Positions 18,086 to 27,193 of a stretch of DNA of 52,979 nt are shown in pieces. Under the pieces are notes generated by a model. It was given only the letters and a program-made list of their open reading frames with translations, was not told where the DNA came from and searched no databases. How positions within the stretch are numbered: the first letter of the stretch is position 1; every line of letters begins with the position of its first letter. The DNA is from Flavobacterium sp. (GTDB lineage Bacteria; Bacteroidota; Bacteroidia; Flavobacteriales; Flavobacteriaceae): the NCBI GenBank assembly GCA_023251135.1, contig JAHEZJ010000013.1, forward strand, positions 1-52,979. Direction: 5' to 3'. The position numbers and the translations under genes are program-made.

Positions 18086-19891
18086 TTAGAAGCAGTATTC
18101 GTTTTCTGCAACTAATTTAGATGTAATAACCTCTCTTAAGGCTACTACATTTGGATTGTTTGTGTATTTTGTGAAACGTTTTAGTCCCATTAACATCATA
18201 CGTTGTTCGTCTCCTTCAGCAAAAGAAATAATTCCTTCTTTTCCTCTTGAGTTAACAGTATCTACCGCTTTGTACAAGTATAATTTTGCCATAGCAATTT
18301 GCTCTTGTACTTTAGCCTCACCTTGATTTTTGGCTAATTTTTCAGTTCTTAGAATTGTACTTTCTGCCATGTAGATTTCGATTAAGATATCAGAAGCAGC
18401 CATTAATAACTGTTGGTGTGAATCTAAATCTGGTCCGTATTTCTGAACAGCACTTCCGGCAACCATCAAGAAAACTTTTTTCAGGTTAGCGATGATTCCT
18501 TTTTCTTCAGCAAATAATTCAGAGAAATCAGGAGTATCGAAAGATGGAATTCCCATTAATTCTTCCTGAACTTTCATAGCAGGTCCTAATAAATCAACGT
18601 GACCTTTCATAGCCTTTTTGATTAACATTCCTACTGAAAGCATTCTGTTGATTTCGTTTGTTCCTTCGTAGATACGAGCGATACGGGCATCTCTCCAGGC
18701 ACTTTCCATTGGAGTGTCCTCAGAGAATCCCATTCCTCCAAAAATCTGAATTCCTTCGTCAGCACAAGATTGTACGTCTTCAGAAACGGCTACTTTTAGG
18801 ATTGAACATTCGATAGCATATTCTTCAACACCTTTCAATTCAGCTTCCTGATGAGAAGTTCCTTCTGCTTCACGAGCAGCGATTCTGTCTTCGATATCTT
18901 TTGCAGCACGGTAAGAAGCACTTTCTCCGGCATAAGCATTAGTAGCCATTTCAGCTAATTTAGAACGGATAGCTCCAAAAGATGAAATTGCAGTGTTGAA
19001 CTGAATTCTTTCGTTAGCATATTTTACAGCATTTGAAGTAACTCTTCTTTGTGCATCTAAACAGGCAGCAGCCAATTTAATACGACCAACATTCAAAGCA
19101 TTCATAGCGATTTTAAAACCGTTTCCTCTTTCAGACAACATGTTTTCAACAGGAACTTTTGTTTCGTTGAAGAAAACCTGACGAGTAGAGGAAGCACGGA
19201 TTCCTAATTTATGCTCTTCTTCGTTCATAGAAATTCCGTTTGACGGATCGTTTTCTACGATAAAACCTGTAATGTTTTTATCATCACCAATACGGGCAAA
19301 AACGATGAAAACGCTACAGAAACCTGCATTCGAGATCCACATTTTTTGTCCGGTGATCGAGTACGATTTTCCGTCTTCAGATAAAACAGCTTTTGTTTTT
19401 CCTGAGTTAGCGTCAGATCCTGCGCCTGGTTCTGTCAAACAATAAGCTCCAAACCATTCTCCGGAAGCCAATTTAGGAACGTATTTTTTCTTTTGTTCTT
19501 CAGTACCATAAAGTGTAATTGGCATAGTTCCAATTCCGGTATGTGCACCAAAAGCAGTTGAGAAAGATCCTGTAGCTCCAGAAATGTAGTCACAAACTAA
19601 CATTGTAGATACAAATCCCATTCCTAATCCGCCGTATTCTTCAGGAACTGCAACTCCTAAAAGTCCTAGTTCACCTGCTTTACGCATAGAAGATTCTGTG
19701 TAGGCATAATCTTTTTTCTCAAAACGATCTTTATGTGCCCATAATTCTTTGTCAACGAACTCTTTTACAGAGTCACGCATCATTAACTGCTCTTCCGAAA
19801 AATCTTCTGGTGTAAAGATATCTTCGCATTTTGTTTCCTTAACTAAAAACTGACCACCACGGGTTACGTTTTTTTCGATTGTATCTGCCAT
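18086..19891 (-). CDS. Acyl-CoA dehydrogenase (long form)
   Basis: This 601-residue FAD enzyme is called from ATG at complement 19889-19891 (MADTIEKN); an in-frame TTG 27 nt upstream is less likely. Landmarks are LTEPGAGSDANSGKT and the WISNAGF flavin-binding region, IRASSTRQVFF, QIFGGMGFSEDTPMESAWRDARIARIYEGTNEINR, and a 150-residue C-terminal extension seen in long FadE-like forms of Bacteroidetes. It catalyses the first step of fatty-acid beta-oxidation. Last gene of the operon after fadB- and fadA-like genes. Confidence 0.93.
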   Translation of the reverse strand: MADTIEKNVTRGGQFLVKETKCEDIFTPEDFSEEQLMMRDSVKEFVDKELWAHKDRFEKKDYAYTESSMRKAGELGLLGVAVPEEYGGLGMGFVSTMLVCDYISGATGSFSTAFGAHTGIGTMPITLYGTEEQKKKYVPKLASGEWFGAYCLTEPGAGSDANSGKTKAVLSEDGKSYSITGQKMWISNAGFCSVFIVFARIGDDKNITGFIVENDPSNGISMNEEEHKLGIRASSTRQVFFNETKVPVENMLSERGNGFKIAMNALNVGRIKLAAACLDAQRRVTSNAVKYANERIQFNTAISSFGAIRSKLAEMATNAYAGESASYRAAKDIEDRIAAREAEGTSHQEAELKGVEEYAIECSILKVAVSEDVQSCADEGIQIFGGMGFSEDTPMESAWRDARIARIYEGTNEINRMLSVGMLIKKAMKGHVDLLGPAMKVQEELMGIPSFDTPDFSELFAEEKGIIANLKKVFLMVAGSAVQKYGPDLDSHQQLLMAASDILIEIYMAESTILRTEKLAKNQGEAKVQEQIAMAKLYLYKAVDTVNSRGKEGIISFAEGDEQRMMLMGLKRFTKYTNNPNVVALREVITSKLVAENEYCF

Positions 19892-19936
19892 TTTGTTTTT
19901 TTTAGATAAAAGATGCAAGATTTAAGAAGCAAGATT

Positions 19937-20287
19937 TTAATCTAACTTATTTATGAAGCCTGTTGTCATCTTTTGAAATTCAATTATTTTGTTTTCTATT
20001 TCTTCTGTTTTTGTTTTAGATAGATAATCATTTTGAAAAGCTATCAGTAATTGCGTTTGTAATTCAAATGATGAACCTAAACTAATATTCAAATAATGCT
20101 GAAAGTGTTTATTCCCTCTGTTAGAGCCTTCAGCAATATTAGAAGGCATTGAAACAGAACATCGATTCATTTGATTTGTCAAACTATAGGTTTCTGATTT
20201 TGGAAAGGTGGCAGTTAGTTTATAGATATCATTAGTAATTTCCATAGCTAAAATCCAAATTTTCAAATTCTTAAAATTATGTCTCAT
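19937..20287 (-). CDS. Four-helix bundle protein (23S rRNA intervening-sequence protein family)
   Basis: This 116-residue protein shows FKNLKIWILAMEITNDIYKLTATFPKSETYSLTNQMNRCSVSMPSNIAEGSNR, the hallmark of the S23/IVS four-helix bundle family. Such genes are frequent in Bacteroidetes, often as insertions between unrelated genes, and have no known enzymatic role. Here it lies inside the beta-oxidation operon between fadA and the acyl-CoA dehydrogenase gene, with repeat-like A/G-rich spacers on both sides, suggesting a late insertion. Confidence 0.85.
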   Translation of the reverse strand: MRHNFKNLKIWILAMEITNDIYKLTATFPKSETYSLTNQMNRCSVSMPSNIAEGSNRGNKHFQHYLNISLGSSFELQTQLLIAFQNDYLSKTKTEEIENKIIEFQKMTTGFINKLD

Positions 20288-20419
20288 GTTTTTTTGAGGT
20301 AAGGTAAGAAAGAAACGAATTGAAAAGTAGGTTTTTTATTACTTTTTAAATTTTGCTTTTAGAATGTTTCCATTCCAAAGTAAAATCTTTGTTCTTTCTT
20401 CTTTCCTCTTAAAAACAAT

Positions 20420-21601
20420 CTACAACACTTCGTAAATCCCCGCAGAACCTTGTCCGGTTCCTACACACATCGAAACGATTCCGTATTTGTTTCCTCTGCG
20501 TTTCATTTCGTCGAACAACTGAACAGAAAGTTTAGCTCCTGTACAACCCAGTGGGTGCCCTAATGAAATTGCTCCACCATTTACGTTTACGATTTCCGGG
20601 TTGATGTTTAATTCGCGGGTAACTGCCAAAGCCTGAGAAGCAAAAGCTTCGTTCAACTCGATTAGTTCGATATCGTTTAATGTTAAACCTGCTTGTTTCA
20701 AAGCTTTCGGAATTGCTTTTACAGGACCGATACCCATAATTCTAGGCTCAACACCAGAAGAAGCAAAGTTTACCAAACGTGCGATTGGCTCAAGGTTTAA
20801 TTCTTTTACCATTTCTTCGCTCATGATTAAAACAAAAGCAGCACCATCACTCATTTGAGAAGAGTTTCCGGCAGTAACACTTCCGTCAGCAGCAAAAACA
20901 GGTCTTAAACCGGCTAAAGCAGCAACAGATGTTCCGGCTCTTGGGCCTTCGTCTTGTTTTACTACGTATGATTTAGTTTCTTTTTTACCATTTTCATTGA
21001 TGAAAGTCTGCTCAACAGTAATTGGAACAATTTGTTTGTCAAATTTTCCTTCTGCCTGTGCTTTTAAAGCTTTCATGTGAGAGTTGTAAGCAAACTCATC
21101 CTGGTCTTCTCTGGAGATTTTGTATTGGTTGGCAACCGCTTCAGCAGTTAAACCCATTCCCCAATAGTAATCTTCATGACCTGCAGCAGCTATTTTATAA
21201 TCCGGAGTTGGTTTGTAACCTCCCATCGGAATAAAACTCATGCTTTCAGCTCCACCGGCAATGATACAATCTGCCATTCCGGATTGAATTTTAGCAGTCG
21301 CCATTCCGATAGTTTCTAATCCCGATGCACAATAACGGTTAACCGTTACACCAGGAACATCTTCTACTTTTAATCCCATCAAAGAGATTAAACGTCCAAC
21401 GTTAAGTCCTTGTTCTGCTTCCGGCATGGCGTTTCCAACCATAACGTCATCGATACGTTTTTTGTCGAAATTAGGCAACTCATCCATCATAAACTGAATG
21501 GTTTCTGCTGCTAATTCGTCAGGTCTTTTAAATCTAAAAACCCCTTTTGGTGCTTTTCCTACCGCGGTACGGTAAGCTTTTACGATATATGCTGTTTTCA
21601 T
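20420..21601 (-). CDS. fadA: Acetyl-CoA acyltransferase (thiolase)
   Basis: This 393-residue thiolase has its nucleophilic Cys in [12 protein letters not shown] near residue 88, GGAESMS after it, [18 protein letters not shown] with the catalytic His near 350, and the second catalytic Cys in [13 protein letters not shown] at the end. It cleaves 3-ketoacyl-CoA in beta-oxidation. Second enzyme gene of the operon, 88 nt after the FadB-like gene. Confidence 0.95.
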   Translation of the reverse strand: MKTAYIVKAYRTAVGKAPKGVFRFKRPDELAAETIQFMMDELPNFDKKRIDDVMVGNAMPEAEQGLNVGRLISLMGLKVEDVPGVTVNRYCASGLETIGMATAKIQSGMADCIIAGGAESMSFIPMGGYKPTPDYKIAAAGHEDYYWGMGLTAEAVANQYKISREDQDEFAYNSHMKALKAQAEGKFDKQIVPITVEQTFINENGKKETKSYVVKQDEGPRAGTSVAALAGLRPVFAADGSVTAGNSSQMSDGAAFVLIMSEEMVKELNLEPIARLVNFASSGVEPRIMGIGPVKAIPKALKQAGLTLNDIELIELNEAFASQALAVTRELNINPEIVNVNGGAISLGHPLGCTGAKLSVQLFDEMKRRGNKYGIVSMCVGTGQGSAGIYEVL

Positions 21602-21689
21602 TTGTTTTGTTTTTTTAAGATTTATAGAATAAGAGGCAAGAGAAAAGACAAAACTTTGTTTTGAAATCTTACATCTTTCTTCTACTTAT

Positions 21690-24080
21690 CTAATTTCTAA
21701 GTGGTTTTCCTTTAGTCAACATGTATTGAATTCTTTCCAGAGTTTTTCTTTCTGTACATAAACTCAAGAAAGCTTCACGTTCGATATCTAATAAGTATTG
21801 TTCAGATACTAAAGTTGCTTCAGATAAATCACCACCAGCCATTACATAAGCCAGTTTGTTAGCGATTTTTTTATCGTGCTCAGAAATGTATTTTCCGGCT
21901 TCCATCTGATCTGTTCCAACTAAGAACATTCCTAATGCTTGTTTTCCTAAAACTTTAACATCAGTTCTTCTGATTGGCTGTGTATAACCCGCTTCTGCCA
22001 TCAACAAAGCATGTTTTTTAGCTTCCGCAATCTGACGGTCTTTGTTGACTACAATAATATCTTTTCCATGTTGTAAAAGTCCGGTGTCAAAAGCTTCATA
22101 ACCAGAAGTCGAAACTTTTGCCATAGCAATGGTTAAGAAATATTCCTGAAGAACGTTCAATTCCACATCATTTTTGCGGAATAAATCAGAAGCTCTCAAA
22201 GCCATTTCTTTAGATCCACCACCACCTGGAAGTACACCTACGCCAAATTCAACTAATCCCATATAGGTTTCAGCAGCAGCAACTACTTTATCAGCGTGTA
22301 AGCTCATTTCGCATCCACCACCAAAAGTCATTCCGTGAGGGGCTACGATAACTGGAATTGAAGAGTAACGAACGCGCATCATGGTATCCTGGAACAATTT
22401 GATCGCCATGTTTAACTCGTCGTATTCCTGCTCAACCGCCATCATGAAAATCATTCCAATATTAGCTCCAACAGAGAAATTCGCTGCCTGATTACCAATA
22501 ACTAAACCTTGATATTCTTTTTCAGATAAGTCGATTGCTTTATTGATGGCTTGTAGTACATCGCCGCCAATAGTATTCATTTTAGATTGGAATTCTAAGT
22601 TCAAAATTCCATCTCCTAAATCCTCGATGATTGCACCACTATTGCTCCAAACTTTTTTGCTTTCGCGAATGTTGTTTAGGATAATAAAGGCATCTTGTCC
22701 AGGAACTTTAACTTGTGATTTTGTTGGAATATTATAGAAATAGGTTGCTCCTTCTTTAACAGAGTAGAAACTTTCGCTGCCTGAAGCTAACATTTCGGTA
22801 ACCCATGCAGCTGGCGCTAAACCTTCTGCTTTCATGATTTCAATTCCATTGGCAACACCGATGGCATCCCAAATTTCGAATGGACCATTTTCCCATCCAA
22901 AACCGGCTTTCATAGCATCGTCAATTTTGTATAATTCGTCTGAGATTTCAGGAATTCTGTTTGACACATAAGCAAACATTCCGGCGAAACTCTTACGATA
23001 GAATTCTCCTGCTTTGTCTTTTCCTTTTACTAAAACTTTAAAACGATTGATCGGTTTATCGATTGTTTTTGTAAGTTCAAGTGTAGCAAAATTTGCTTTT
23101 TTAGCAGCACGGTATTCTAATGTATCTAAGTCTAAAGAAAGAATATCTTTATCTACTTTTTTGTAAAAACCTTGTCCTGTTTTGCTTCCCAACCAGTTGT
23201 TTTCCATCATTTTGTTGATGAAATCTGGAAGTTTGAATAATTCGTGTTGTTCGTCGTTCGGGCAGTTTTCATAAATACCGTTGGCAACGTGCACCAAAGT
23301 ATCTAAACCAACAACGTCAACAGTACGGAAAGTAGCCGATTTTGGACGGCCAATTACCGGACCGGTCAATTTATCAACTTCCTCAATCGTTAATCCCATC
23401 TCTTTCACTAAGTGAAATAAACTCTGGATTCCGTAAATACCAATTCTGTTTCCAATAAAGGCAGGAGTATCTTTGGCAACAACCGAAGTTTTTCCTAAGA
23501 ATTTAGATCCGTATTCGTTTAAGAAATCCAATACTTCTGTTGAAGTTTTTGGACCAGGAATAATTTCAAATAATTTTAAGTAACGCGCAGGGTTAAAAAA
23601 GTGTGTTCCGCAGAAGTGTTGTTGGAAATCTTCGCTTCTTCCTTCACTCATAAAGTGAATTGGAATACCCGAAGTATTTGATGTAACCAAAGTTCCCGGT
23701 TTACGGAATTTTTCGATTTGTTCGAATACTAGTTTTTTAATATCCAAACGCTCCACAACAACTTCAATAATCCAATCAACATTGGCAATTTTTGCCATAT
23801 CATCCGTCGTATTTCCAGTAGTAATTCGGTTTGCGAATTTCTGACTGTAAATAGGAGATGGTTTTGATTTTAATGAATTCGCCAAGTGCTCGTTTACTAT
23901 TCGGTTGCGAACAGCTTTACTTTCAAGCGTTAATCCTTTTTTGGCTTCAGCATCTGTCAACTCGCGTGGTACGATGTCAAGCAGTAAAACTTCAACACCA
24001 ATATTGGCAAAATGGCAAGCTATTCCTGAACCCATAATTCCGGATCCAATTACAGCGACTTTTTTAATTGTGCGTTTCAT
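21690..24080 (-). CDS. Bifunctional 3-hydroxyacyl-CoA dehydrogenase / enoyl-CoA hydratase
   Basis: This 796-residue fusion has the dehydrogenase first: NAD loop VIGSGIMGSGIACHFANIG at residues 8-26, FFNPARYLKLFEIIPG near 165, and a second 3HCDH domain around 370-440. The hydratase/isomerase (crotonase) domain is C-terminal: GNQAANFSVGANI near 530, then HGMTFGGGCEMSLHADKVVAAAE and MGLVEFGVGVLPGGGGSKE near 590-630. This domain order is the Bacteroidetes/FadN-like one, reverse of E. coli FadB. First enzyme gene of the operon, behind the MarR gene. Confidence 0.95.
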   Translation of the reverse strand: MKRTIKKVAVIGSGIMGSGIACHFANIGVEVLLLDIVPRELTDAEAKKGLTLESKAVRNRIVNEHLANSLKSKPSPIYSQKFANRITTGNTTDDMAKIANVDWIIEVVVERLDIKKLVFEQIEKFRKPGTLVTSNTSGIPIHFMSEGRSEDFQQHFCGTHFFNPARYLKLFEIIPGPKTSTEVLDFLNEYGSKFLGKTSVVAKDTPAFIGNRIGIYGIQSLFHLVKEMGLTIEEVDKLTGPVIGRPKSATFRTVDVVGLDTLVHVANGIYENCPNDEQHELFKLPDFINKMMENNWLGSKTGQGFYKKVDKDILSLDLDTLEYRAAKKANFATLELTKTIDKPINRFKVLVKGKDKAGEFYRKSFAGMFAYVSNRIPEISDELYKIDDAMKAGFGWENGPFEIWDAIGVANGIEIMKAEGLAPAAWVTEMLASGSESFYSVKEGATYFYNIPTKSQVKVPGQDAFIILNNIRESKKVWSNSGAIIEDLGDGILNLEFQSKMNTIGGDVLQAINKAIDLSEKEYQGLVIGNQAANFSVGANIGMIFMMAVEQEYDELNMAIKLFQDTMMRVRYSSIPVIVAPHGMTFGGGCEMSLHADKVVAAAETYMGLVEFGVGVLPGGGGSKEMALRASDLFRKNDVELNVLQEYFLTIAMAKVSTSGYEAFDTGLLQHGKDIIVVNKDRQIAEAKKHALLMAEAGYTQPIRRTDVKVLGKQALGMFLVGTDQMEAGKYISEHDKKIANKLAYVMAGGDLSEATLVSEQYLLDIEREAFLSLCTERKTLERIQYMLTKGKPLRN

Positions 24081-24131
24081 AGTTAATATTTTGTTTTTTA
24101 TTTGATTTGAATGGGCCTTTATTAATTAAGG

Positions 24132-24590
24132 TTATTCATTTTCTAATTTTTCTGTTTGATTGAATATGTTTTTATCCTGAATTAATTCGTTTATGATTTC
24201 AGATACTTCGATAAAATGTTTTAGCTTCTCGTCAGAAACATGTTTTCTTACCGTTTCATTAAATTTTAAAACTGTATTTTTAGATAAATCTCTTTTTTCT
24301 TTTCCAAATTCAGTCAGGTAAATCAAAACACCGCGACCGTCTGTTGGGTTTTTTTTGCGAACAATCAAACCTTTGTCTTCCATTGATTTTAGTGTTCGGG
24401 TTAGGCTTGTGGCTTCCATGCCCATTCTTGGTCCCAAAGATGTTGATGGGGTTCCTTCTTCCTTATCTATACTTAAAAGAGCAAACCCGGTGGCCATTGT
24501 GGCATCGTATTTGGCAGCCTCTTCGTTGTACATTCTTGATACAGCTTGCCATGTAGCACGCAAAATATAATCTATTGTTTTCTCTTTCAT
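24132..24590 (-). CDS. MarR-family regulator, probably of the beta-oxidation operon
   Basis: This 152-residue winged-HTH protein contains PSTSLGPRMGMEATSLTRTLKSMEDKGLIVRKKNPTDGRGVLIYLTEFGKE, the MarR recognition helix and DxR wing. It leads the operon, 51 nt ahead of the FadB-like gene, so autoregulated repression responding to acyl-CoA or a fatty acid is the likely role by analogy. No operator was identified. Confidence 0.88.
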   Translation of the reverse strand: MKEKTIDYILRATWQAVSRMYNEEAAKYDATMATGFALLSIDKEEGTPSTSLGPRMGMEATSLTRTLKSMEDKGLIVRKKNPTDGRGVLIYLTEFGKEKRDLSKNTVLKFNETVRKHVSDEKLKHFIEVSEIINELIQDKNIFNQTEKLENE

Positions 24591-24811
24591 ATGTAACTAT
24601 ATCGATTTCAAATATAATCAAAAAATACTATGCATGCATATAATTTTTTAATATTTTTTTGGTTAGTTAAAAAAATCCTTTGATTTATAGGGGTTTATGC
24701 TTTAATTTTAATTGAAATATACTATTCTTTTTTGATGTTTTAACAAAATTTATGCTGTAAAAATTGTTTTGTCGTTTTAAATTGAGATAAAATTCTGCAT
24801 TTTGTAAAAAA

Positions 24812-25849
24812 TTATGGCTTTAATTCAATAGGAATTTCCGGTTCGTATCGCGAAATTGCCTTTTGAAGTATTGTTTTCATCCTGTTCCGGAGGTTTTCGG
24901 GTTTAATGACTTCGATACCATTGCCAAAACCCAAAAGAATACGTTCCATTTCGTAATTTGGGGTGATGAACAAATGAACGATGATGCTTTTGTCTTCATT
25001 TTCTTTAATCAGCCGCTGCGTTTGATGCAGGGGTTTGGTTAAAACATAAGGCGCGTTGATTGCATCAATCCAGAGTTCAATCTTTCGGGGTTGAGAGCCG
25101 GTGTTTACTGTAACGCCAATTACATTTTTGTAAAAAAGTTCCGCATCAAAATCTTCTTCTAAATAAGGGAGATTAAAATCATAATCAATGGCGATAATTC
25201 TGTCCAGGGCCAAATTGGTAATGGGCTGCGAACCTTTTTTCTTTCCTACGAGAAACCATCGGTTGTTGAATTCCTTTAAAATAAAGGGATGGAAGTTAAA
25301 CTTGTTTTCCTCCCGGGATTTAAATGATTTATAGGTAATGACCAAAGCCACCTTTTTGATAATGGCCTGATAAATTTCATCTAAATAGTGAAGCCCTTTC
25401 AGCTTTTCATTTTTGTCCAGATAGATAACAGGTTTTGTATGTGATTTTTCAGCGTAGATTTTATCCTCCAAACGCTGTAGAATATCCGATACATCATTAA
25501 AAAGAGAGAAATCCTTAAACTGCTTTAACATCGATACGGTTTCAGTCAGAACATTCATATCAGTCTCTGTTAACGGAATATCGGTTATGGTGAATTCGTC
25601 GTCTTCATATTTATAGTACTTTTTATCGTAAACTACAATTGGGGCATTATAGCCCAGTTTTTCACTCCGCATGAGCTGAATATCCATTTGTATGGTTCGC
25701 TTGCTGATTGGATTTGCACGACCCTCGTATTCAAACAAAGCATCAGAGCAGCATTCGATGAGGTCGTCTAAAGTCCATTGTCGGTATTTGTTCTGGAGAC
25801 ATTTGTCGATGGTTTTGTACCGAATTAAGGCGTTTTTGTTTTGTGACAT
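24812..25849 (-). CDS. HTH/WYL-domain transcriptional regulator at the edge of the RNA-repair island
   Basis: This 345-residue protein has an N-terminal winged HTH (residues about 5-85: ALIRYKTIDKCLQ and ANPISKRTIQMDIQLMRSEKLGYNAPI). A WYL domain follows at about 155-245, with ALVITYKSFKSREENKFNFHPFILKEFNNRWFLVGKK as the ligand-binding Sm-like fold, and a C-terminal WCX-like region. WYL regulators commonly control defence and nucleic-acid stress loci. It is the only recognisable DNA-binding regulator beside the island and the best candidate to bind the CGCA-N7-TGCG sites near 26890, 30580 and 31658. Its own upstream region lacks that site. Confidence 0.88.
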   Translation of the reverse strand: MSQNKNALIRYKTIDKCLQNKYRQWTLDDLIECCSDALFEYEGRANPISKRTIQMDIQLMRSEKLGYNAPIVVYDKKYYKYEDDEFTITDIPLTETDMNVLTETVSMLKQFKDFSLFNDVSDILQRLEDKIYAEKSHTKPVIYLDKNEKLKGLHYLDEIYQAIIKKVALVITYKSFKSREENKFNFHPFILKEFNNRWFLVGKKKGSQPITNLALDRIIAIDYDFNLPYLEEDFDAELFYKNVIGVTVNTGSQPRKIELWIDAINAPYVLTKPLHQTQRLIKENEDKSIIVHLFITPNYEMERILLGFGNGIEVIKPENLRNRMKTILQKAISRYEPEIPIELKP

Positions 25850-26022
25850 AGTTTATGTTTTTTTTGCTCTTAAAGTCGCAAGGGCGCTAGTTTTTTTAGC
25901 CACAGATTAAAGGATTAAAATGATTTTACTCATTGCTATGTCATCCTGAGGAACGAAGGATCACAACAGTGTGTTTAATTTATACTTAAAAAAAAACTTT
26001 GCGATTCTGCGTCTTTGCGTGA
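25850..26022. repeat. Spacer built of dispersed intergenic repeat pieces
   Basis: It contains a GTCATCCTGAGGAACGAAGG piece and an ACTTTGCGATTCTGCGTCTTTGCG piece at about 25993-26016. The second recurs in near-identical form at about 35288 and 51112. These are dispersed repeats, not genes. Confidence 0.6.
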
Positions 26023-26643
26023 TTATTTTTTTTCTAAAATGCTGATCTCTCTTTCAATATTGCTTCTGGCTCTTTCTTCGTATAAATTCCGGAACTCATT
26101 AGTTTGAAAGATAAATTCGTTTTCCAGAAAATGTTTCAGTGCTTTTGCGCGTCCGGGTTTGTAGAGGAAATCAGGATAAATGCGGTATTCTTTTCTGATT
26201 TGTTCGTAATAGATTTGATAGGCTTCCCAATCCCGGGCCAGAATTTTTAAATCAAAATCGATTAACCAGTTAATATCTTCAATTGTATTATGGACATGGA
26301 GTTGTGTGGCGCAGATCGCATCAAAAATGAATTTTTTATCCAGGCTGGTGTTTTCAGGTAAAATCGATAGGGAATACTCGGCACTTTTGAGCTCATTGTC
26401 TTTTTTACTGCTCTTATAAATATAATCATGGTAAAAAATAGAAAATAATATTTCATTAGGGTTCTGAATTTGCACAGCATAACGCTCGAAACTGACAATC
26501 ATATCGTTTAGATGTGTGAGGTTATGATAATGCCTTGATTTACCGGAGTATGCTTTTTCTAAATTGAACCAGTTTTGCTGAATTTCATTTAATGGGAAGC
26601 CAATGTTCAAGAGTAATTCAGAATAGATTTTTTCTAAATTCAT
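26023..26643 (-). CDS. HD-superfamily metal-dependent hydrolase (predicted)
   Basis: This 206-residue helical protein shows SRHYHNLTHLNDM (H38, H40, H44) and FSIFYHDYIY (H72-D73), then an invariant-looking Asp in WLIDFDLKILARDW. This matches the predicted HD-like phosphohydrolase group related to COG4339. Substrate unknown; a nucleotide or cyclic-nucleotide substrate would fit the family. It lies next to the WYL gene and divergent from the RNA-repair leader. Whether it belongs to the system is open. Confidence 0.7.
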   Translation of the reverse strand: MNLEKIYSELLLNIGFPLNEIQQNWFNLEKAYSGKSRHYHNLTHLNDMIVSFERYAVQIQNPNEILFSIFYHDYIYKSSKKDNELKSAEYSLSILPENTSLDKKFIFDAICATQLHVHNTIEDINWLIDFDLKILARDWEAYQIYYEQIRKEYRIYPDFLYKPGRAKALKHFLENEFIFQTNEFRNLYEERARSNIEREISILEKK

Positions 26644-26722
26644 ATGGTATTTTTTATTTAAATCTTATGAGAAGCTCTGTAAGAGCTGAATATTTATAAC
26701 CAAATTATAACACAGAATCAAA

Positions 26723-26833
26723 AGCTCCAGCGGAGCGACACCTTTATTTTCCTTTCATTGATAGAATATGTCGCCCCGCTGGGGCTCTTCAAATGCATCT
26801 GAAAAATCTATAGTTATGACGTCCCTCCGGGAC
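26723..26833. repeat. Bacteroidetes-type short palindromic repeats
   Basis: AGCTCCAGCGGAGCGACA (26723-26740) pairs with TGTCGCCCCGCTGGGGCT (26769-26786) to give an imperfect long hairpin. A second palindrome GTCCCTCCGGGAC lies at 26821-26833. They resemble REP-like dispersed elements and fill most of the gap before the leader promoter. Confidence 0.65.
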
Positions 26834-26889
26834 TTACATACTTTTTTAAAATCAATATTTACTCAAATATAAAATTCTTTTTTCTACTG

Positions 26890-26904
26890 CGCAAAATAAT
26901 TGCG
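26890..26904 (+). promoter_or_regulatory. Island operator 1 with -7 box, driving the leader and the RING/TerD gene
   Basis: The palindrome CGCAAAATAATTGCG is followed exactly 20 nt later by the end of the -7-like box ATCTTTG (26918-26924). Flanking bases extend it to T-R-CGCA-N7-TGCG-Y-A. The same arrangement occurs at 30580-30594 and 31658-31672. The palindrome covers the -33 zone, so it may be an activator site replacing the -33 element or a repressor site over it. Expected transcription start is near 26931. Confidence 0.75.
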
Positions 26905-26973
26905 TAGTACTATCGAAATCTTTGCTCAGGAAATAAGAACAGACGTTCATTGAAATAAAAATTGAGTTAACAA

Positions 26974-26993
26974 GGTCAAGTTTGAGTTACTTC
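26974..26993 (+). repeat. Leader motif, copy 1
   Basis: GGTCAA, spacer GTTTGA, GTTACTTC. The first base of the second block is G instead of C. AAGTTT overlapping the spacer can pair with AAACTT at 26997-27002. Confidence 0.7.
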
Positions 26994-27047
26994 GAAAAAC
27001 TTTCCACGTACACACTTACACCATTACCGGTTAACACAATTTATCAG

Positions 27048-27165
27048 GAGGCAGTAGCTCAGCGGTTAGAGCAGGTAGTTTTGAAATTATCGTTAAAAGG
27101 TCAATCAAAACTTACTTCGTACACTTTTAATGTCCGGGTCGTGGGTTCGAATCCCATCTGCTTCA
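27048..27165 (+). tRNA. Interrupted tRNA-Lys(UUU)-like element with a 45-nt insert in the anticodon stem
   Basis: Acceptor stem 27048-27054 pairs with 27158-27164 (7 bp, one G-U). Positions 8-9 are TA. D-arm GCTC/GAGC is at 27057-27072 with loop AGCGGTTA (A14, G18-G19, A21 in place). T-arm GTGGG/CCCAT with loop TTCGAAT is at 27141-27157, and discriminator A is at 27165. Omitting 27076-27120 joins GG (27074-27075) to ACA (27121-27123), giving a perfect 5-bp anticodon stem GGACA/TGTCC, 7-nt loop CTTTTAA (anticodon TTT, Lys) and variable loop GGGTC: a canonical 73-nt tRNA. The insert holds motif copy 2 and TTAAAAG (27093-27099), complementary to all seven loop bases. No CCA is encoded. A functional tRNA, decoy or pseudo-tRNA are all possible. 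Confidence 0.7.
27099..27118 (+). repeat. Leader motif, copy 2 (inside the tRNA-Lys-like element)
   Basis: GGTCAA, spacer TCAAAA, CTTACTTC. TCAAAACT can pair with AGTTTTGA at 27077-27084. The first G also closes the TTAAAAG anti-anticodon sequence. Confidence 0.75.
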
Positions 27166-27173
27166 CTATTTAT

Positions 27174-27193
27174 GGTCAATTCAAACTTACTTC
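27174..27193 (+). repeat. Leader motif, copy 3
   Basis: GGTCAA, spacer TTCAAA, CTTACTTC, 75 nt after copy 2. Its AAACTT forms the 5' strand of the mini-tRNA-like element. Confidence 0.75.
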
